DNA of 64,000 nt from Rotaria sordida. Taxonomy: Eukaryota; Rotifera; Eurotatoria; Philodinida; Philodinidae. Location of the stretch: assembly GCA_905250125.1 (NCBI GenBank), contig CAJNOL010000116.1:62001-126000 (forward strand). Reading direction: 5' to 3'. The position numbers and the translations under genes are program-made. Shown here one piece after another: positions 14,701 to 25,107 of the stretch. The notes below the pieces were generated by a model. It was not told the DNA's origin. It saw nothing but the letters and a program-made list of their open reading frames with translations, and did not search any database. Position 1 is the stretch's first letter, and every line of letters begins with the position of its first letter.

Positions 14701-17700
14701 TTACCTAAAAGATAAAAGAACCAAAAAAAAAATTGACTTTTCTAATTCAATGAAAGTTTATAAATTGAGTTAATTTTTCAATATACGAATGTTTAAAGTT
14801 TGACAAATAAATCAAGCAATAGATGAAATATTCAAAATAATTATTCAAATAATAATATTATTCTAATCAAAAGAGTTACGTTGATTAAAAAGTAATGTTA
14901 CGGTCATGACTATATATAGATTTCTTTTTCCTTTTGCATCACTTATTTTCTAAGTTTGTTATGTAAAAGCTGTATATAATGATTTTTCTACTACTGTAAA
15001 CGTATATAGTGTAATAGAACAATATTTACTACTACGTCTTATTAAGTGAATCTGTTCAAGTATAATACTCGACAAAAAAAACTAAAGAAATACATTTCAA
15101 CGTTAAATCTTATTGTGAGAATATTAGTTCACAAAAAATAAATAATGTATTGATGACATCTAGAGACAATATAAAATCTATAGAAAATTATAAAAAGTCA
15201 AAAAATACAAGATTTTAACTATGAAACGAATTCATGTAAATTCAAATGATAAATATATCATTGAAAAGTCTTTAGCTACTCTATTAGGTCAATAGTGATT
15301 GTATATGATCTAGGAGTATTCATCGCAGTCGTGGCGGCAGCTTTGTTTCTTCAAGGACATTAAAAAAATGTATGAATTTGCACGAAATTTTAATATTCAC
15401 AAATGTAACATTGTGAAAGTTGATGAGTCTCTTATGAATTAGTAACAGCAGTTAAATAGAAAACATTTTTTTGAACATCATTGCAACAGCAGTATACAAG
15501 CGTTTCTTTTCTATTGTCGCATCAGGTTTTTAACCACAATGAACATCTCTTATGTGATCACTTGATATTTAAATAATTGTTCTTCAAAATCTTATAACAT
15601 GAAGTCATTAATTTACAGTAATGTCTCCAAATAAAATTTGTATGAAATTAGAATATAACGTGAAGAGTTCATAGTGATTGTTGGACGATACTTTCTTCTT
15701 TAACAAGAACTTATTACTTTCTCATTCGTTCTGATTAGTTTCAAATCAAATTATGACAATACTAATCTTTCGTCACAATCCCAACTAACAAGATGATCAC
15801 AAAGATATAGAAATGTCATACATATAGTTTTCAGATGAAACGTTTCATTGACTTTTATTTACAAAACAATCATTTTAAACTACTGTTTATATGTGTAGAA
15901 CACGGTTGCCGATGTGGGAGGGGCTTAAAAAAGCTCAGCAGGAAGTGCTTTCATTTTCCGAGTGCTAGAAGTGGCAACCGGAAGGTGAAGAGAAGAACGA
16001 AACACACCGTGACCCGACTCCTTTCATAACAAGCGACCTGCCATCGGATCGTCAGTCGGATGCAACTTTTTCTGGATCTGCGCCCGACTGATCAAACTTT
16101 TCCGGTTCGGCCAAACAGTACTTTGAGCTTCTCAATGAAAGTACATCCTGCAAATTTCTCAGACGATTATATAGTTCACCGAATCCAAAATTTTCAGATC
16201 CGAACTTGTGTCTGGAACCAATCCAACAGGTTCCAGTCTCTAATCGTATTCACCTTGTAACAATATTGTCTGCTTATTTTTATTTAACTATCCATCAGAG
16301 AACGGCAAAGCATGTTTCAAAATCTGGTTTCTGTTCAATGTTACCATAAAGCTGTAAAATAAATGACAGAAAGTCGAACATTTTGGGCGGGCAAGTCGCT
16401 CCTAATCAAGAATCCTGGCATAGAATAAAGTAGACAGATATTCTTGTTTTTGTACAACTGTAAGAAAAATATATAGAAAGATAACATTGTGAATGAATTC
16501 TTTTTTCTTTTCATCCGTTCGTATTCAATAATTGAATTTTAATGATTTAAATCTTACCAATTTCTGACCAAATATCTGGTATAAGATTATAAATAATTTT
16601 AAGATATTGTTCTTGTAAAGAATAATTTTGATTTTCATTAAGTAAACGTTGATATTCATCAATATCAGGCATTAATTGCCAAATAAGATCAATTGATAAA
16701 TTTAATGTTGTTGTTGGATTTATTAATCTAGATAAATTTTTTAAAAATAAAGCGTATGCTTGAGGAAATTTTATTTGACGTAATTGTATACATAAATTAT
16801 CTTGGCATAATGAATTTAATGATGGTATAATACAATAATAAAGTATTCGTGATGATGTTATTTGTATTGATTGATAGTTACGAGATATGTTTGATGACAT
16901 GTATGTTTCTGATGACGATGAAAGAGGCATTAAAGGAAGTAAGAGTTTTAATTGTATTTCATGTTTATCATTTTCATTATAATCATTATAAATTGATAAT
17001 AACCAACGAGTTACATTACTACAAAAAAAAAAAAAAAGAAATTGAATAATTAAAGTTTATCTATTAATATGAAAATGAAAAAAGGATTTTTCGTTCATTT
17101 CGAAGGTTATCTTGTCTTTTTTATAATAAAAATCAAAGAAAAGCTCATCGAATGATTTTCAACAACACAAATATTTTATTGATTGTATTCAATCGCGAAT
17201 GATTTTTTTGGCCATATTTATTCAAGGATTAAGTATTCAGTGATTTTCAAAGATAGATGACCACGATGAAATGTTGGTTTTTTTTTTGTCTCGTCATATT
17301 TAGTAATCATGACATTGTGTCTTTAAATCTGTGTGAAGATATTTTTTTTTTCTGTTATTTTCAATTATGATTTTTAATATAAGCAATGAATATTGTTGAT
17401 TTAATTTTCATATATAAATCAAATAAAAGTAGAAAAATCCAATGGGATAGTATAAGTTTGGAATTTGCAGCACCTTGGTACCGTTTAAGCATATTAAGTG
17501 ATCAAGAGGAGTGAGAATAATACTATTTCAAGGTAGATTTTTCGATCGATATAAGGCAATTTCTCGAAAATAACAATGTTCTTTGTAGAAAACTTGAAAG
17601 AAGAAATGTAGAATACTCCTGCATTTCGGCTATCTTGTGATATGAGGTGCTGCCTTGTGGCAGATCCAGTTGTCCAATATCTTCTCTGCACTTAATAATA

Positions 17701-19255
17701 GCTACAGCTCTGAACAGAAGAGTAGTTTGATGCAGTCCTTGAGCGTTCGCTACACACTAATTAAGCATAAGAGCAGGCGTATGTCACAACTTAGTCAACA
17801 TACTATTGGACTGACTTGTGCAGGGTCATTTCAGGACAAGTTATACTAAAGTTTGAATATACTACCTTGTGAATACGTATTGAACAATATAGCCACTCAA
17901 CCTTAGCGACTCTACAAAGTCTAACTAAAGTTTTTTGAGATAAGGAAATTCAAGTCTATAGATGATTTAATGAAATATTCGAGTTTAGTTTTTCCCATTA
18001 CGAGAGATCCATTCCACGGATTCTAGTCAAATTTTGCCAAATTCAACGATTATTTTGAAATCGATCTGTTTCTGATGAGAAAAAAAAATCGAAAAATTTC
18101 GGTAAACTACCCNNNNNNNNNNNNNNNNNNNNNNNNNNNNNNNNNNNNNNNNNNNNNNNNNNNNNNNNNNNNNNNNNNNNNNNNNNNNNNNNNNNNNNNN
18201 NNNNNNNNNNNNTAGTCATCTTATATTTGTATTGTCACTATTCATCATAATTTATCATTTTATTTGCTTAGAATGAAACCTTAAAAGAGAACTACGTATT
18301 TAATATATAAAGCCAATAATCAATCTTTATTAAAGAAAAGAGAAAAAAAAATTTTCTAACCTTGTATTGATATCATCAGTTTGTTTAGATAATGTCATAT
18401 GGATGAGTTGTGTTGTTGATTGAGCATCATGAATTGTTGTTAATGAATGCTTATCAATAGATAAAAATTTTGTAAATATTTGAAAATCTTTTGTATAATC
18501 AAATTCAATTAGATTTATATTTGTTTGCATTAATAATAATTCAATAAATGATTCATTTAAATGAAAATATCTTAATATTTGTTGTTTAATATCATCTAAT
18601 GTTAATATATGTGTTGTTATTTGTGTTGTAGATGTTTTTCGTAATGGTAAACGTATTAATGTACCATTATAAAATGTTTTAGATTTTAATAAAAAATAAT
18701 CTAATGGTGAGAATTGATCTTGAAATATTTCAATATCATCATTTTCAAGATCAAATATTGATACATATGCACGTTCATCATTTGTCATACGTTCATTTGG
18801 ATCATAATAAACAACACGTGAACCACTTAATATACATAAAAAATCAGTTAAATGAAAAAATGATGATGCTGTTTTTGATATTATTGATGTTGATTCATGA
18901 ATACCAAATACATCTTCCCATTGTTGTTCACTTAATAATGCATCATATGTTATACATAATGCAACACCCTGATATGATGAAAAATCATCATTAATTAATG
19001 TTTGTGTATCATAACAACGATCAACAAGATATCCATGAATAGTTGATGCACCTAATGATTGACCATAAGTTATAAATGTTGAAATAAGATCACATGATGG
19101 TGGAATAGATGTTAATAAAGCACTTATTATGTCACGTAATTGAAAGACTGGTGATGATATAATACGCATTTTTGCATATTGTACACTAGGTAATGAATCG
19201 TCTCCTGAAGATATTGAATTTGATTGAGTAGGATTTGTACTAGTAACAGGTGATT
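1..19255 (-). CDS. SACS: Sacsin-like giant co-chaperone, shared exons (5'-complete body, runs off left edge)
   Basis: Eight exons read on the minus strand: 19255-18361, 17018-16558, 14704-14183, 6196-5249, 4393-3881, 2243-1491, 1431-985 and 89-1. Each has AG/GT borders and the phases close exactly, giving about 1,540 residues here. Sacsin repeats are HSP90-like ATPase modules followed by long helical spacers, and the order here fits. Exon 1 carries the ATPase-like block (YQGVALCITYDALLSEQQW, then LCILSGSRVVYYDPNE). Exon 3 carries LTYEQKLSLLTYI and LLPLANNQFITF. Exon 4 carries TQLQSMPAKDFADL and PLSRPLGV, and exons 7-8 join as LLGMKCDDNLVTWPEL. The nucleotide-binding residues of exon 1 look lost (see findings). 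Exon 4 has polyglutamine runs near its end. No ubiquitin-like domain precedes the repeat. Exon 1 starts in phase 1 after an AG, so the start codon must come from an upstream exon; several candidates exist. An assembly gap sits in intron 1. Family assignment is firm; orthology to human SACS rather than a paralogue is not tested. Confidence 0.9.
7987..8344 (-). CDS. Alternative first exon B6 (MDSRYRFSANIPNRYDQ...)
   Basis: The longest leader, 119 codons plus G. It starts MDSRYRFSANIPNRYDQ, has an Asn run near residue 25, then is rich in S, P, H and R, and ends SVPMQQDE at the donor GAGG/GTGCGT. Phase 1 with G joins shared exon 4 (6196), the nearest downstream exon. No acceptor AG directly precedes the ATG. 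It is likely a disordered extension with no recognised domain. Confidence 0.6.
8675..8711 (+). repeat. (GAA)n microsatellite
   Basis: Twelve uninterrupted GAA/AAG triplets. On the minus strand this is a TTC pyrimidine tract lying upstream of leader exon B6. Confidence 0.9.
10017..10488 (-). CDS. Alternative first exons B5a/B5b (MASASGPTNPSKKRN...)
   Basis: A 343-nt exon (10488-10146) starts MASASGPTNPSKKRNTFF and ends EEQQQPLNNI at the donor ATCG/GTACGA. After a 48-nt intron (10145-10098, ending TTTATAG) an 81-nt exon (10097-10017) encodes NSTEKKTDKAEILVAK and ends PIMQT at ACGG/GTAAAT. Both donors are in phase 1, so either can feed shared exon 4 at 6196. The 48-nt intron is a multiple of three without stops, so it may also be retained. 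The leader is basic, S/N/Q-rich and probably disordered. Confidence 0.55.
11529..11577 (-). CDS. Possible short alternative first exon B4 (MLNIFFFCDQIKTREL)
   Basis: Sixteen codons plus A ending at CTAA/GTAAGC, phase 1. It crosses a 12-T tract, so the frame depends on an exact homopolymer count. Weak candidate. Confidence 0.2.
11858..12017 (-). CDS. Alternative first exon B3 (MGNTTHC...)
   Basis: Fifty-three codons plus G: starts MGNTTHCSTKPSSPSKRTSH, ends LLFHFTCK at the donor AAAG/GTAATA, phase 1, compatible with shared exon 4. Gly-2 followed by Cys-7 resembles acylated N-termini, but position 6 is His rather than the usual Ser/Thr, so myristoylation is only a possibility. The residue mix is protein-like rather than translated repeat. 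Confidence 0.55.
12392..12566 (-). CDS. Possible alternative first exon B2, signal-anchor-like
   Basis: ATG frame of 58 codons plus A, starting MCDLSPIIIIFLFLVSFFFF and ending VLVGGF at the donor TTTA/GTAAGC, in phase 1. It would encode a strongly hydrophobic N-terminus followed by an S/T-rich stretch. Much of it is pyrimidine-tract translation, so chance is a real alternative. Confidence 0.25.
13035..13071 (+). repeat. (GAT)n microsatellite
   Basis: About twelve GAT triplets with one GAC interruption near the left end, inside sacsin intron 3. Confidence 0.9.
13201..13232 (+). repeat. (GATA)/(GACA) tetranucleotide repeat
   Basis: Consecutive GATA and GACA units inside sacsin intron 3. Confidence 0.85.
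13672..13771 (-). CDS. Alternative first exon B1 (MYRSNYYGRYGS...), inside sacsin intron 3
   Basis: Thirty-three codons plus G: MYRSNYYGRYGSTTQ followed by an S/P-rich stretch ending SPYDR, at the donor CGAG/GTAATA. Phase 1 with G fits the acceptor of shared exon 4 at 6196, giving the junction codon GAT (Asp). It lies inside the 8-kb third intron, so a transcript from here would omit shared exons 1-3. Confidence 0.55.
14705..16557 (-). other. Sacsin intron 2 with a GC-rich island
   Basis: A 1.85-kb intron. Most is AT-rich without features, but about 15900-16250 is clearly GC-richer than its surroundings, with no homopolymer runs. Frames on both strands are open for only about 65 codons and none is recognised. 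It may be a decayed mobile-element fragment. Confidence 0.4.
18113..18212. other. Assembly gap (100 N)
   Basis: Exactly 100 N inside sacsin intron 1 (17019-18360). The round number marks an arbitrary scaffold join, so the true intron length is unknown. Flanking exons 1 and 2 join in phase (AG/T gives Ser) and the protein reads on, so no exon is obviously missing. Confidence 0.98.
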
Positions 19256-19868
19256 CTAAATGTTAAAATATAAAATTGTGAGAGAATAATATAAAAACAA
19301 ATATTATATCGATTGAGACTATGTTGACTTAACCGCTGTTCAATTTATATGAAAGTGAGAAGGTCACTTTATATATAGAGGTGATTATAATTTCAATATT
19401 CTAGATATTGTTGTACTTGAAAAGGAACAAAAAAAACTTATTAATAAAAGACTTTTTCCTTTGTCGTTCTTATCATAAAAGACAATAAATAAGTCATATG
19501 AACTCCGTTGACACATACACATATATCAAGTACAAAACAAAATCTACTATCGAACGAGTAGATTTTAATTGAATAAGTAATATTGATAGTAACAGAAAGA
19601 AGACTGAAGAGTTGTTCTTGACTTTTTTTTTAGTATTTATCCTATATGAACAAAAGCTGAATGAGAACAACTCATAAAATTCTTTTTTTTTTTTTTTTTT
19701 TTTTTTTTGTATCATTAGTTCGATGTTCGATGAAAAGTAATTGGATACTCTTCAAATTTTCGTTCTTTCTTTTTCTTTCTCAAAAAAAAAAACGTATGAA
19801 TGACCAGTTACACTACTATCAACACTACAGGAGGTCGTCCATAACAACCAATCATTTACGCAACTTAC

Positions 19869-19899
19869 CCGAGTTAAACTCATCAAGATTTATGTCCAT
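19869..19899 (-). CDS. Short alternative first exon candidate A7 (MDINLDEFNSG)
   Basis: Ten codons plus G, MDINLDEFNS, ending at TCGG/GTAAGT, a consensus donor, only 0.6 kb before the shared exon at 19255. Being nearest, it could be the default leader. The opposite strand also holds a 50-codon ORF (19798-19947), so which strand is used is not settled by sequence alone. Confidence 0.4.
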
Positions 19900-20385
19900 C
19901 AATAATAAAATCTCCGATCACACGTCAGTTATCGACTTTTATCAATAATAATTGTTTTGTTCTTGGCAAGTAGGAAAAAAGAAGAACAAGAAGAAGAGGA
20001 AAAAGAAGTGGAGATGAGCACTGTTGCTTGTGTACGTACATTTTTATACATATATGATAGAAAGTGAAAAATGAAGGAAGGGTGATTGGAGGAAGCGAGG
20101 GAAGAAGACGACACTATACGATTGAAAGAAATATGTCGACCTTATCATATACACATACAACAATAATAACAGAGACTTTAACTGACTGAATCTATTTCTT
20201 AGTTCGTGTACACTGGAACTCTTTTCAAGTTACTTATCAAAAATAAATTATGCCATTGACGCGCACTCTATAAGGTATCTAGTGTATGCATTAGGTATTC
20301 TTTTAACTATTTACGAATACGTAAAAAAAAATGAAGACGAGGAAAACAGACGAAGAAAGAAGAAAAAAAAAGAGCAATCTTACTC

Positions 20386-20567
20386 GCTTCAAGATAGTAG
20401 ACATTTATGATGATATACCATGTGTACATATAAAGTTTACAACACAAATAAAGTAAAAACTTTAAAAGAAAAATTAGAAACATCCATAACCACCATATCA
20501 TTTTATTAATAAAATAAAATAAAATAGAGCATCTCATACTGCTGTTATTATTCGTTTTTTTTTTCAA
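20386..20567 (-). CDS. Possible alternative first exon A6 with a membrane-like segment
   Basis: Open ATG frame beginning MKKKTNNNSSMRCSILFYF and containing WWLWMFLIFLLKFLLYLCC, a plausible membrane-spanning stretch. It ends at the donor GCGA/GTAAGA in phase 1. It differs from the confident leaders in ending with A rather than G. Taken as a candidate only. Confidence 0.25.
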
Positions 20568-21074
20568 TATTAATATACTTTTTTCAGGTAAGTTGTATAC
20601 TGATATGTATTGGTGAGTATTTGATCTGTTTTCAAGGTAATGTGTACTGTGAAAATGATTGCGGTTTTATATGCAAACAGAAAAAAATGAGAAAAAGAAA
20701 ACCCCTAATCGTGTGATTTATTGACGAATAAATTGAATAGTGGTCTAAATCTTGTCATTTTTATAAAAGAAAAAAAATCGAACCTTTCATTGTCTTTTTA
20801 TCTTTCATCTCATAACGAACGATAATTTCATTTAACTATGTGACTCAAAAAAAACTGTCTTGATCAATTAATGAATGCACAACCTGTCACCATGTTCTCA
20901 AAGAAAAAAAATGAACAACAGCTGGCTGGTCTAAAGTATCGCCATATAGGTAAAAAAAGAAAAAAGAAAACTGTAAAACTATCAATCTATCGTTAGAAGT
21001 TAATCACAGTCTCTCCAACCTTCACAAAACAAATTTATATACACGTAAACGACTAGTCTTACGTTAGGTCTTAC

Positions 21075-21093
21075 CCGACGTCATGGCTTTCAT
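21075..21093 (-). CDS. Very short alternative first exon candidate A5 (MKAMTSG)
   Basis: ATG AAA GCC ATG ACG TCG G followed by GTAAGA, a strong donor. It supplies six codons and the phase-1 G needed by the exon at 19255. On its own it is too short to exclude coincidence; support comes from the repeated pattern across the region. Confidence 0.35.
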
Positions 21094-21878
21094 TGTGTCT
21101 GTTGTTTGCAATGAAATAATCATTTTATCGTTAACTATTTTCTTTTCTTTCATGGGCACCAAAGAAAAAATAGAGACGTACAATCTATCCTGGGTCGGTG
21201 GCTTAAAAACATACAAAAAAAAGAAAGAAAAAAATGCATATATACGTTCGCTATTATTCTCAATATATACTCGAAAATCAAAATTAACGAATATATGTTA
21301 TCTGGTTTCGATCAACTATTAATCCTTATATATACAACACGTGTGTACATAAATCATGCATCGTAATACAACTGTTGATTAGATTTGGAATCAAACAAAA
21401 TGAACGCGATTAACAAACATTCAAAAATTAGAATGTAAAAATGCTTTGATCCTATTATATAATTTTCAAAAATATCCTTTTTAAAATGTATTTTGGCATA
21501 ATTTTATTATCAAGACAGTATTTGACTTGTTTTTTCCTGTTCATTCTACTTTGAATTTGAATTAATTTCTTTTCTTTCTAAGAAAAAAAAACAAGGATCA
21601 TTTCCTTTCGATTAAATATTGATTGTCAATGATAAGACTTTTCCCTTGAACTTTTATATGAATAAAATATTTTATATAGAAATATTAAAAGGAAAGATGA
21701 GTTCTTCTTATGTTCATTCGTTACACCACAATCAGTGATAATCAAAAGGTCAGGTAAGTCTAAAATAATAAAAAAAAAAAAGAAACGAAAAATTTTCTAA
21801 ACAGGAAAAAAGGCCTTTTGTTGTTTTTGGTTTATATGACTGCATATTTTATTTCATTTTATTCTCAAAATCTCTCAC

Positions 21879-21930
21879 CTTGTTGTGTGATGACTGGTTT
21901 TTTTGATCGTTTACGCTTCTGATTTTTCAT
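21879..21930 (-). CDS. Alternative first exon A4 with an NLS-like leader
   Basis: Seventeen codons plus G encode MKNQKRKRSKKPVITQQ, ending at CAAG/GTGAGA, a near-consensus donor. The cluster KRKRSKK fits a classical monopartite nuclear localisation signal. Phase 1 and terminal G match the acceptor at 19255. No splice acceptor AG lies just before the ATG, so it looks like a true first exon rather than an internal cassette. Confidence 0.55.
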
Positions 21931-22191
21931 TTAAATAAACTACCAATAATAACGACAAATGAGCAATAAAAAAGAAAAGGAAGAATAGATTTATATTTTT
22001 TATCTGAGTATTAATATGCAATGTTGTAATTTTTGTTATTCAACAAAAATGAACAAGCAATAGGTAAAAAAGTAATGGTGAGAGATTTTGTTGTTGTTCT
22101 CTTTCATTTGCTCGCTTATGCTGTATCACTCATCATATTGAATGATGAACAACGTCGAAATGGACGCTAGCGTATTTATGTCTCTGTTCAC

Positions 22192-22315
22192 CAAAACGGA
22201 AAAAGAAGACGAAGTAAAGCTTCTCTTTTTCTTTCTCAATATAAATGGTGAACGCCTTGACACATAAGAGAAAGAGGTTATCAATACAACTACCCATACT
22301 ACTACGCATCGTCAT
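22192..22315 (-). CDS. Possible alternative first exon A3, hydrophobic
   Basis: Open ATG frame of 41 codons plus G, starting MTMRSSMGSCIDNLFLLCVK and ending VFFFRF before TTTTG/GTGAAC. It is in phase 1 like the other leaders. The donor is weaker than those of the shared exons, and part of the hydrophobicity comes from T-rich low-complexity DNA, so it is listed with low confidence. Confidence 0.25.
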
Positions 22316-22910
22316 CTCGCTATGCTTCTCTCATTGTATATAATGATCGTATGTTTGTTCAACACACTATGTGTTCTCAATTACGACACAATTTTCCATC
22401 CAATCGAACGAATATATTTATTGTCAGACAAAACTCTTCAAAGTCTTCTATCCATCAGACACTATTATGAAATATTAGTTAAATCATATCAATCAAAATG
22501 ATTGTTTTACAAAAGTTTATACATTTCTTAAATTTCTTTACTCATATACATATAATATCTTAATAGTATATATTGTAACTCATACATATGTGTATATATA
22601 TATATATGTCCGTCGATGTGAGTTGATCCCATTTTGATCCTTAAAATGGATATCAAATGACCGACTTCAAATGCTTATATTGTATATACTTACAAAGTTT
22701 GATACAAGTTTATGATCTTTCATAAAGATAATTATAAATATTCAAACTATTGAAAAAGAGAAAAAAAAGATATCTAAAACGATATTTCTAAATTTTAGAC
22801 GACATCTATTGAAATGTCATTTTATATTTATTTAGAATGAAAGAAAAGGTTTTTTTAATTATTTCCAATAACTATATATCGTTTCTTTATATTTTGATCA
22901 ATAATTTTAC

Positions 22911-22941
22911 CTTGAACAGAATGAACTTTTTTTTTTCTCAT
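22911..22941 (-). CDS. Short alternative first exon candidate A2 (MRKKKVHSVQG)
   Basis: ATG plus nine further codons and one G, ending at the donor TCAAG/GTAAAA. The encoded start is MRKKKVHSVQ. Phase 1 with terminal G matches the exon at 19255 and the other leaders. The short length means chance cannot be excluded; roughly one such ATG-to-donor pair per 10 kb is expected at this composition (my rough estimate). Confidence 0.35.
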
Positions 22942-24036
22942 GACCACAAAAACGAATAAAAAAAAAACGAAACTATTGTGTCATGAGTAGCATTAAGAAT
23001 AAAAGATAGACAACCTTGTCTTATATACCATTCATCCTCAAGTAAAATAATATCCTTTCACAATGTTTTTATCAAGGGTCAATTATAACAAAAAAAAAAG
23101 TTTCTACTACATTTACTCTAAGATATTATCAACTGACAAACAAAGAAATATATCGTTTCTTCCTTGTCTTCATCCATTATAATTTACACTCTAATGATAA
23201 TATAGTAATGTGCAAGAATATATTTTTTACTCATTTATATATATATCTGTTACATTTCAACATTGAATATGTATCATATACGAAAAGGCGAAGAACATAT
23301 TTCATTTTATTATTATCAATATCTCACATCATCATCATAATCATTGCTCGATCATACCGAAGCCAAATGACTATTACTACTGTTGTATATATATGTATCT
23401 TATGAGAATGTCGAAATGTAGTTATATGTAGAACATACAAACATATATTATATATATATATCGGCTGTAGCAAAGAATGCATAAAGCTATAGCGAGAGAG
23501 AGAGAGAATAAATCAGTAAAATATATCGGTCGACTAGCGCCTCCAGATGTGTGTGTGCATGTCTAATTCTGGCCGCTACTCTTAAATGATCAAAGTAAGT
23601 AACTGCTTGACTATCGGACAATATGTGCGTGACTTAAACTATGTCCGATCAATCAGTAGACACAAGCGATTTCAACTCAATTATCGTTTTATCTCTTATG
23701 TTGATAAATTTTGTTTAAGTACTAGTATATAAAAGAATTCAACAATATTGATACTAATGATTTTTTTCCATTATATTTTAATTTAACCTTGAATCAACTA
23801 ATTATTCTATGAAAAAGTATTTGTTAGAGGCAATTCGTTTTGAAGAATAGACAAATAACACATCTGCATACATATATATATATATATATGTATGACGACT
23901 TGGAATAAAACGAAAAGAAGATAGATGGAAAGAATCTCACAAACACAAAAAAATTGTCCTTGGCATGTAATCTTAGTGAAGCAAAAAAATAAGAAAAGAA
24001 AAATCTATAAAAGAATTCCTTTTTTGTTTTGTCTAC

Positions 24037-24196
24037 CTGTGTACAAATGATTGTTAATGGATGGTGAACTTTGTTTAGTAAAAGTTCTGTTGTTCAATGT
24101 CGTTTCAGGACTATTCGGCGTATGAACATTTTCATTTTTATTTGTTGTTGATATCGTCGTTTTTGGATGAAATATCTTACGAAATTTTCGCATCAT
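24037..24196 (-). CDS. Alternative first exon A1 of the sacsin-like gene
   Basis: ATG-initiated exon of 53 codons plus one G, starting MMRKFRKIFHPKTT and ending in HLYTG at the donor ACAG/GTAGAC. It is rich in S, T, N and P after a basic, potentially amphipathic start, so it looks like a disordered leader. It ends in phase 1 with G, which is exactly what the acceptor of shared exon 1 at 19255 needs. It lies between the CEBPZ stop and the sacsin body on the same strand, and nothing else downstream would accept it. Splicing to exon 1 is inferred. Confidence 0.6.
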
Positions 24197-25061
24197 AATT
24201 ATTGTTGTCGTCGTTTATTTGACGACAGGTCAAACATCAAAGAAGAAAGATATCATGACGACCAATGCGATAGTTCAAGAGACGAGTAGTACCAGTGACG
24301 TCTGGCTGATGAGAAGGTTGATGAAGAACAAGCGCGGTAGAGAAGAAGAAGAAGAAGAAGAAGAAGGAGAAGGAGAAAAGCGAACCTCTTTTTTTGTCTC
24401 TCTTCTCTCCTTTCTTTCTTCCGTATGTGATGTATGCGTGCGAGTAGAATAGAGAATATTTTCGTTCTTCTTTTTTTTTGCGTTGTAAGGTAGAGAATGG
24501 TTGTTGCAACTATTAACACCACAAAAGAAGACGAAGAATATGATGACGACAAAAAAGAAAGGAGTACAAATGTATACAAAACGAGATAAATAAATATCTC
24601 AGTTGTTGTGTTTAAAAAAAAAACTAAAAAAAACTAAATTTAAGATAACAAACAAAAAAAAACATGTCTACATTAATTCTAGGTAATTAATTATTCATTC
24701 TCATCTGAACTGTTTGAGACATATATGTGAAAGAAAGTAAGAAAAAAATTCGAAGCAATATAATTTAGTCTGAGAATGCGGTCGAGCATAGATGAGTGAC
24801 GAACGATAATCACTTCATTCGTCTATTCGTTTTTGTCGTCTAATCGGATCTCTTGTATATATACAATGTTAATGATGATACATTAACGTGCTCTCCAACC
24901 TCGTTCTCACTATGAGCACTAATCACAATAAGAGTGAGAAAAAGTCAGACAATGAACATACGTTAGTGCTCAGTCTACTGAATGCGAACATTGGAATGGC
25001 TAATTTATACGTTGACTGCTAGTGACCACACATACATCCACCCACACATCTCTATACATAG

Positions 25062-25063
<2 letters not shown>

Positions 25064-25101
<38 letters not shown>

Positions 25102-25107
25102 TATATG
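25064..25107 (+). repeat. (TA)n microsatellite
   Basis: An almost pure TA run of about 44 bp in the spacer between the CEBPZ stop and the first sacsin leader exon. Similar TA runs lie near 7786-7812 and 27828-27856. Confidence 0.9.

Noticed and set aside
17494..17849. ORFs on both strands left of the assembly gap
   Set aside because: Not in frame with sacsin exons, no start plus donor structure, no recognised family; perhaps a repeat fragment.
19798..19947. Plus-strand 50-codon ORF starting MNDQLHYYQHYRR
   Set aside because: It is open and protein-like but has no supported splice partner; the opposite strand carries a consensus donor in the phase of the sacsin leaders, which I preferred. 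Not settled.
20888..20900. Tiny leader-like MVTG before GTTGTG on the minus strand
   Set aside because: Four codons and a non-consensus donor; expected by chance.
22696..22725. Minus-strand ATG frame MKDHKLVSNF before a consensus GTAAGTAT donor
   Set aside because: The donor is in phase 0, incompatible with the phase-1 acceptor of the sacsin exon, so it was not counted as a leader.
24291..24509. Minus-strand ORF MQQPFSTLQRKKKEER with possible donor ACTG/GTACTA
   Set aside because: Passes through long GAA/TTC low-complexity DNA and the donor is poor, although the phase would fit.
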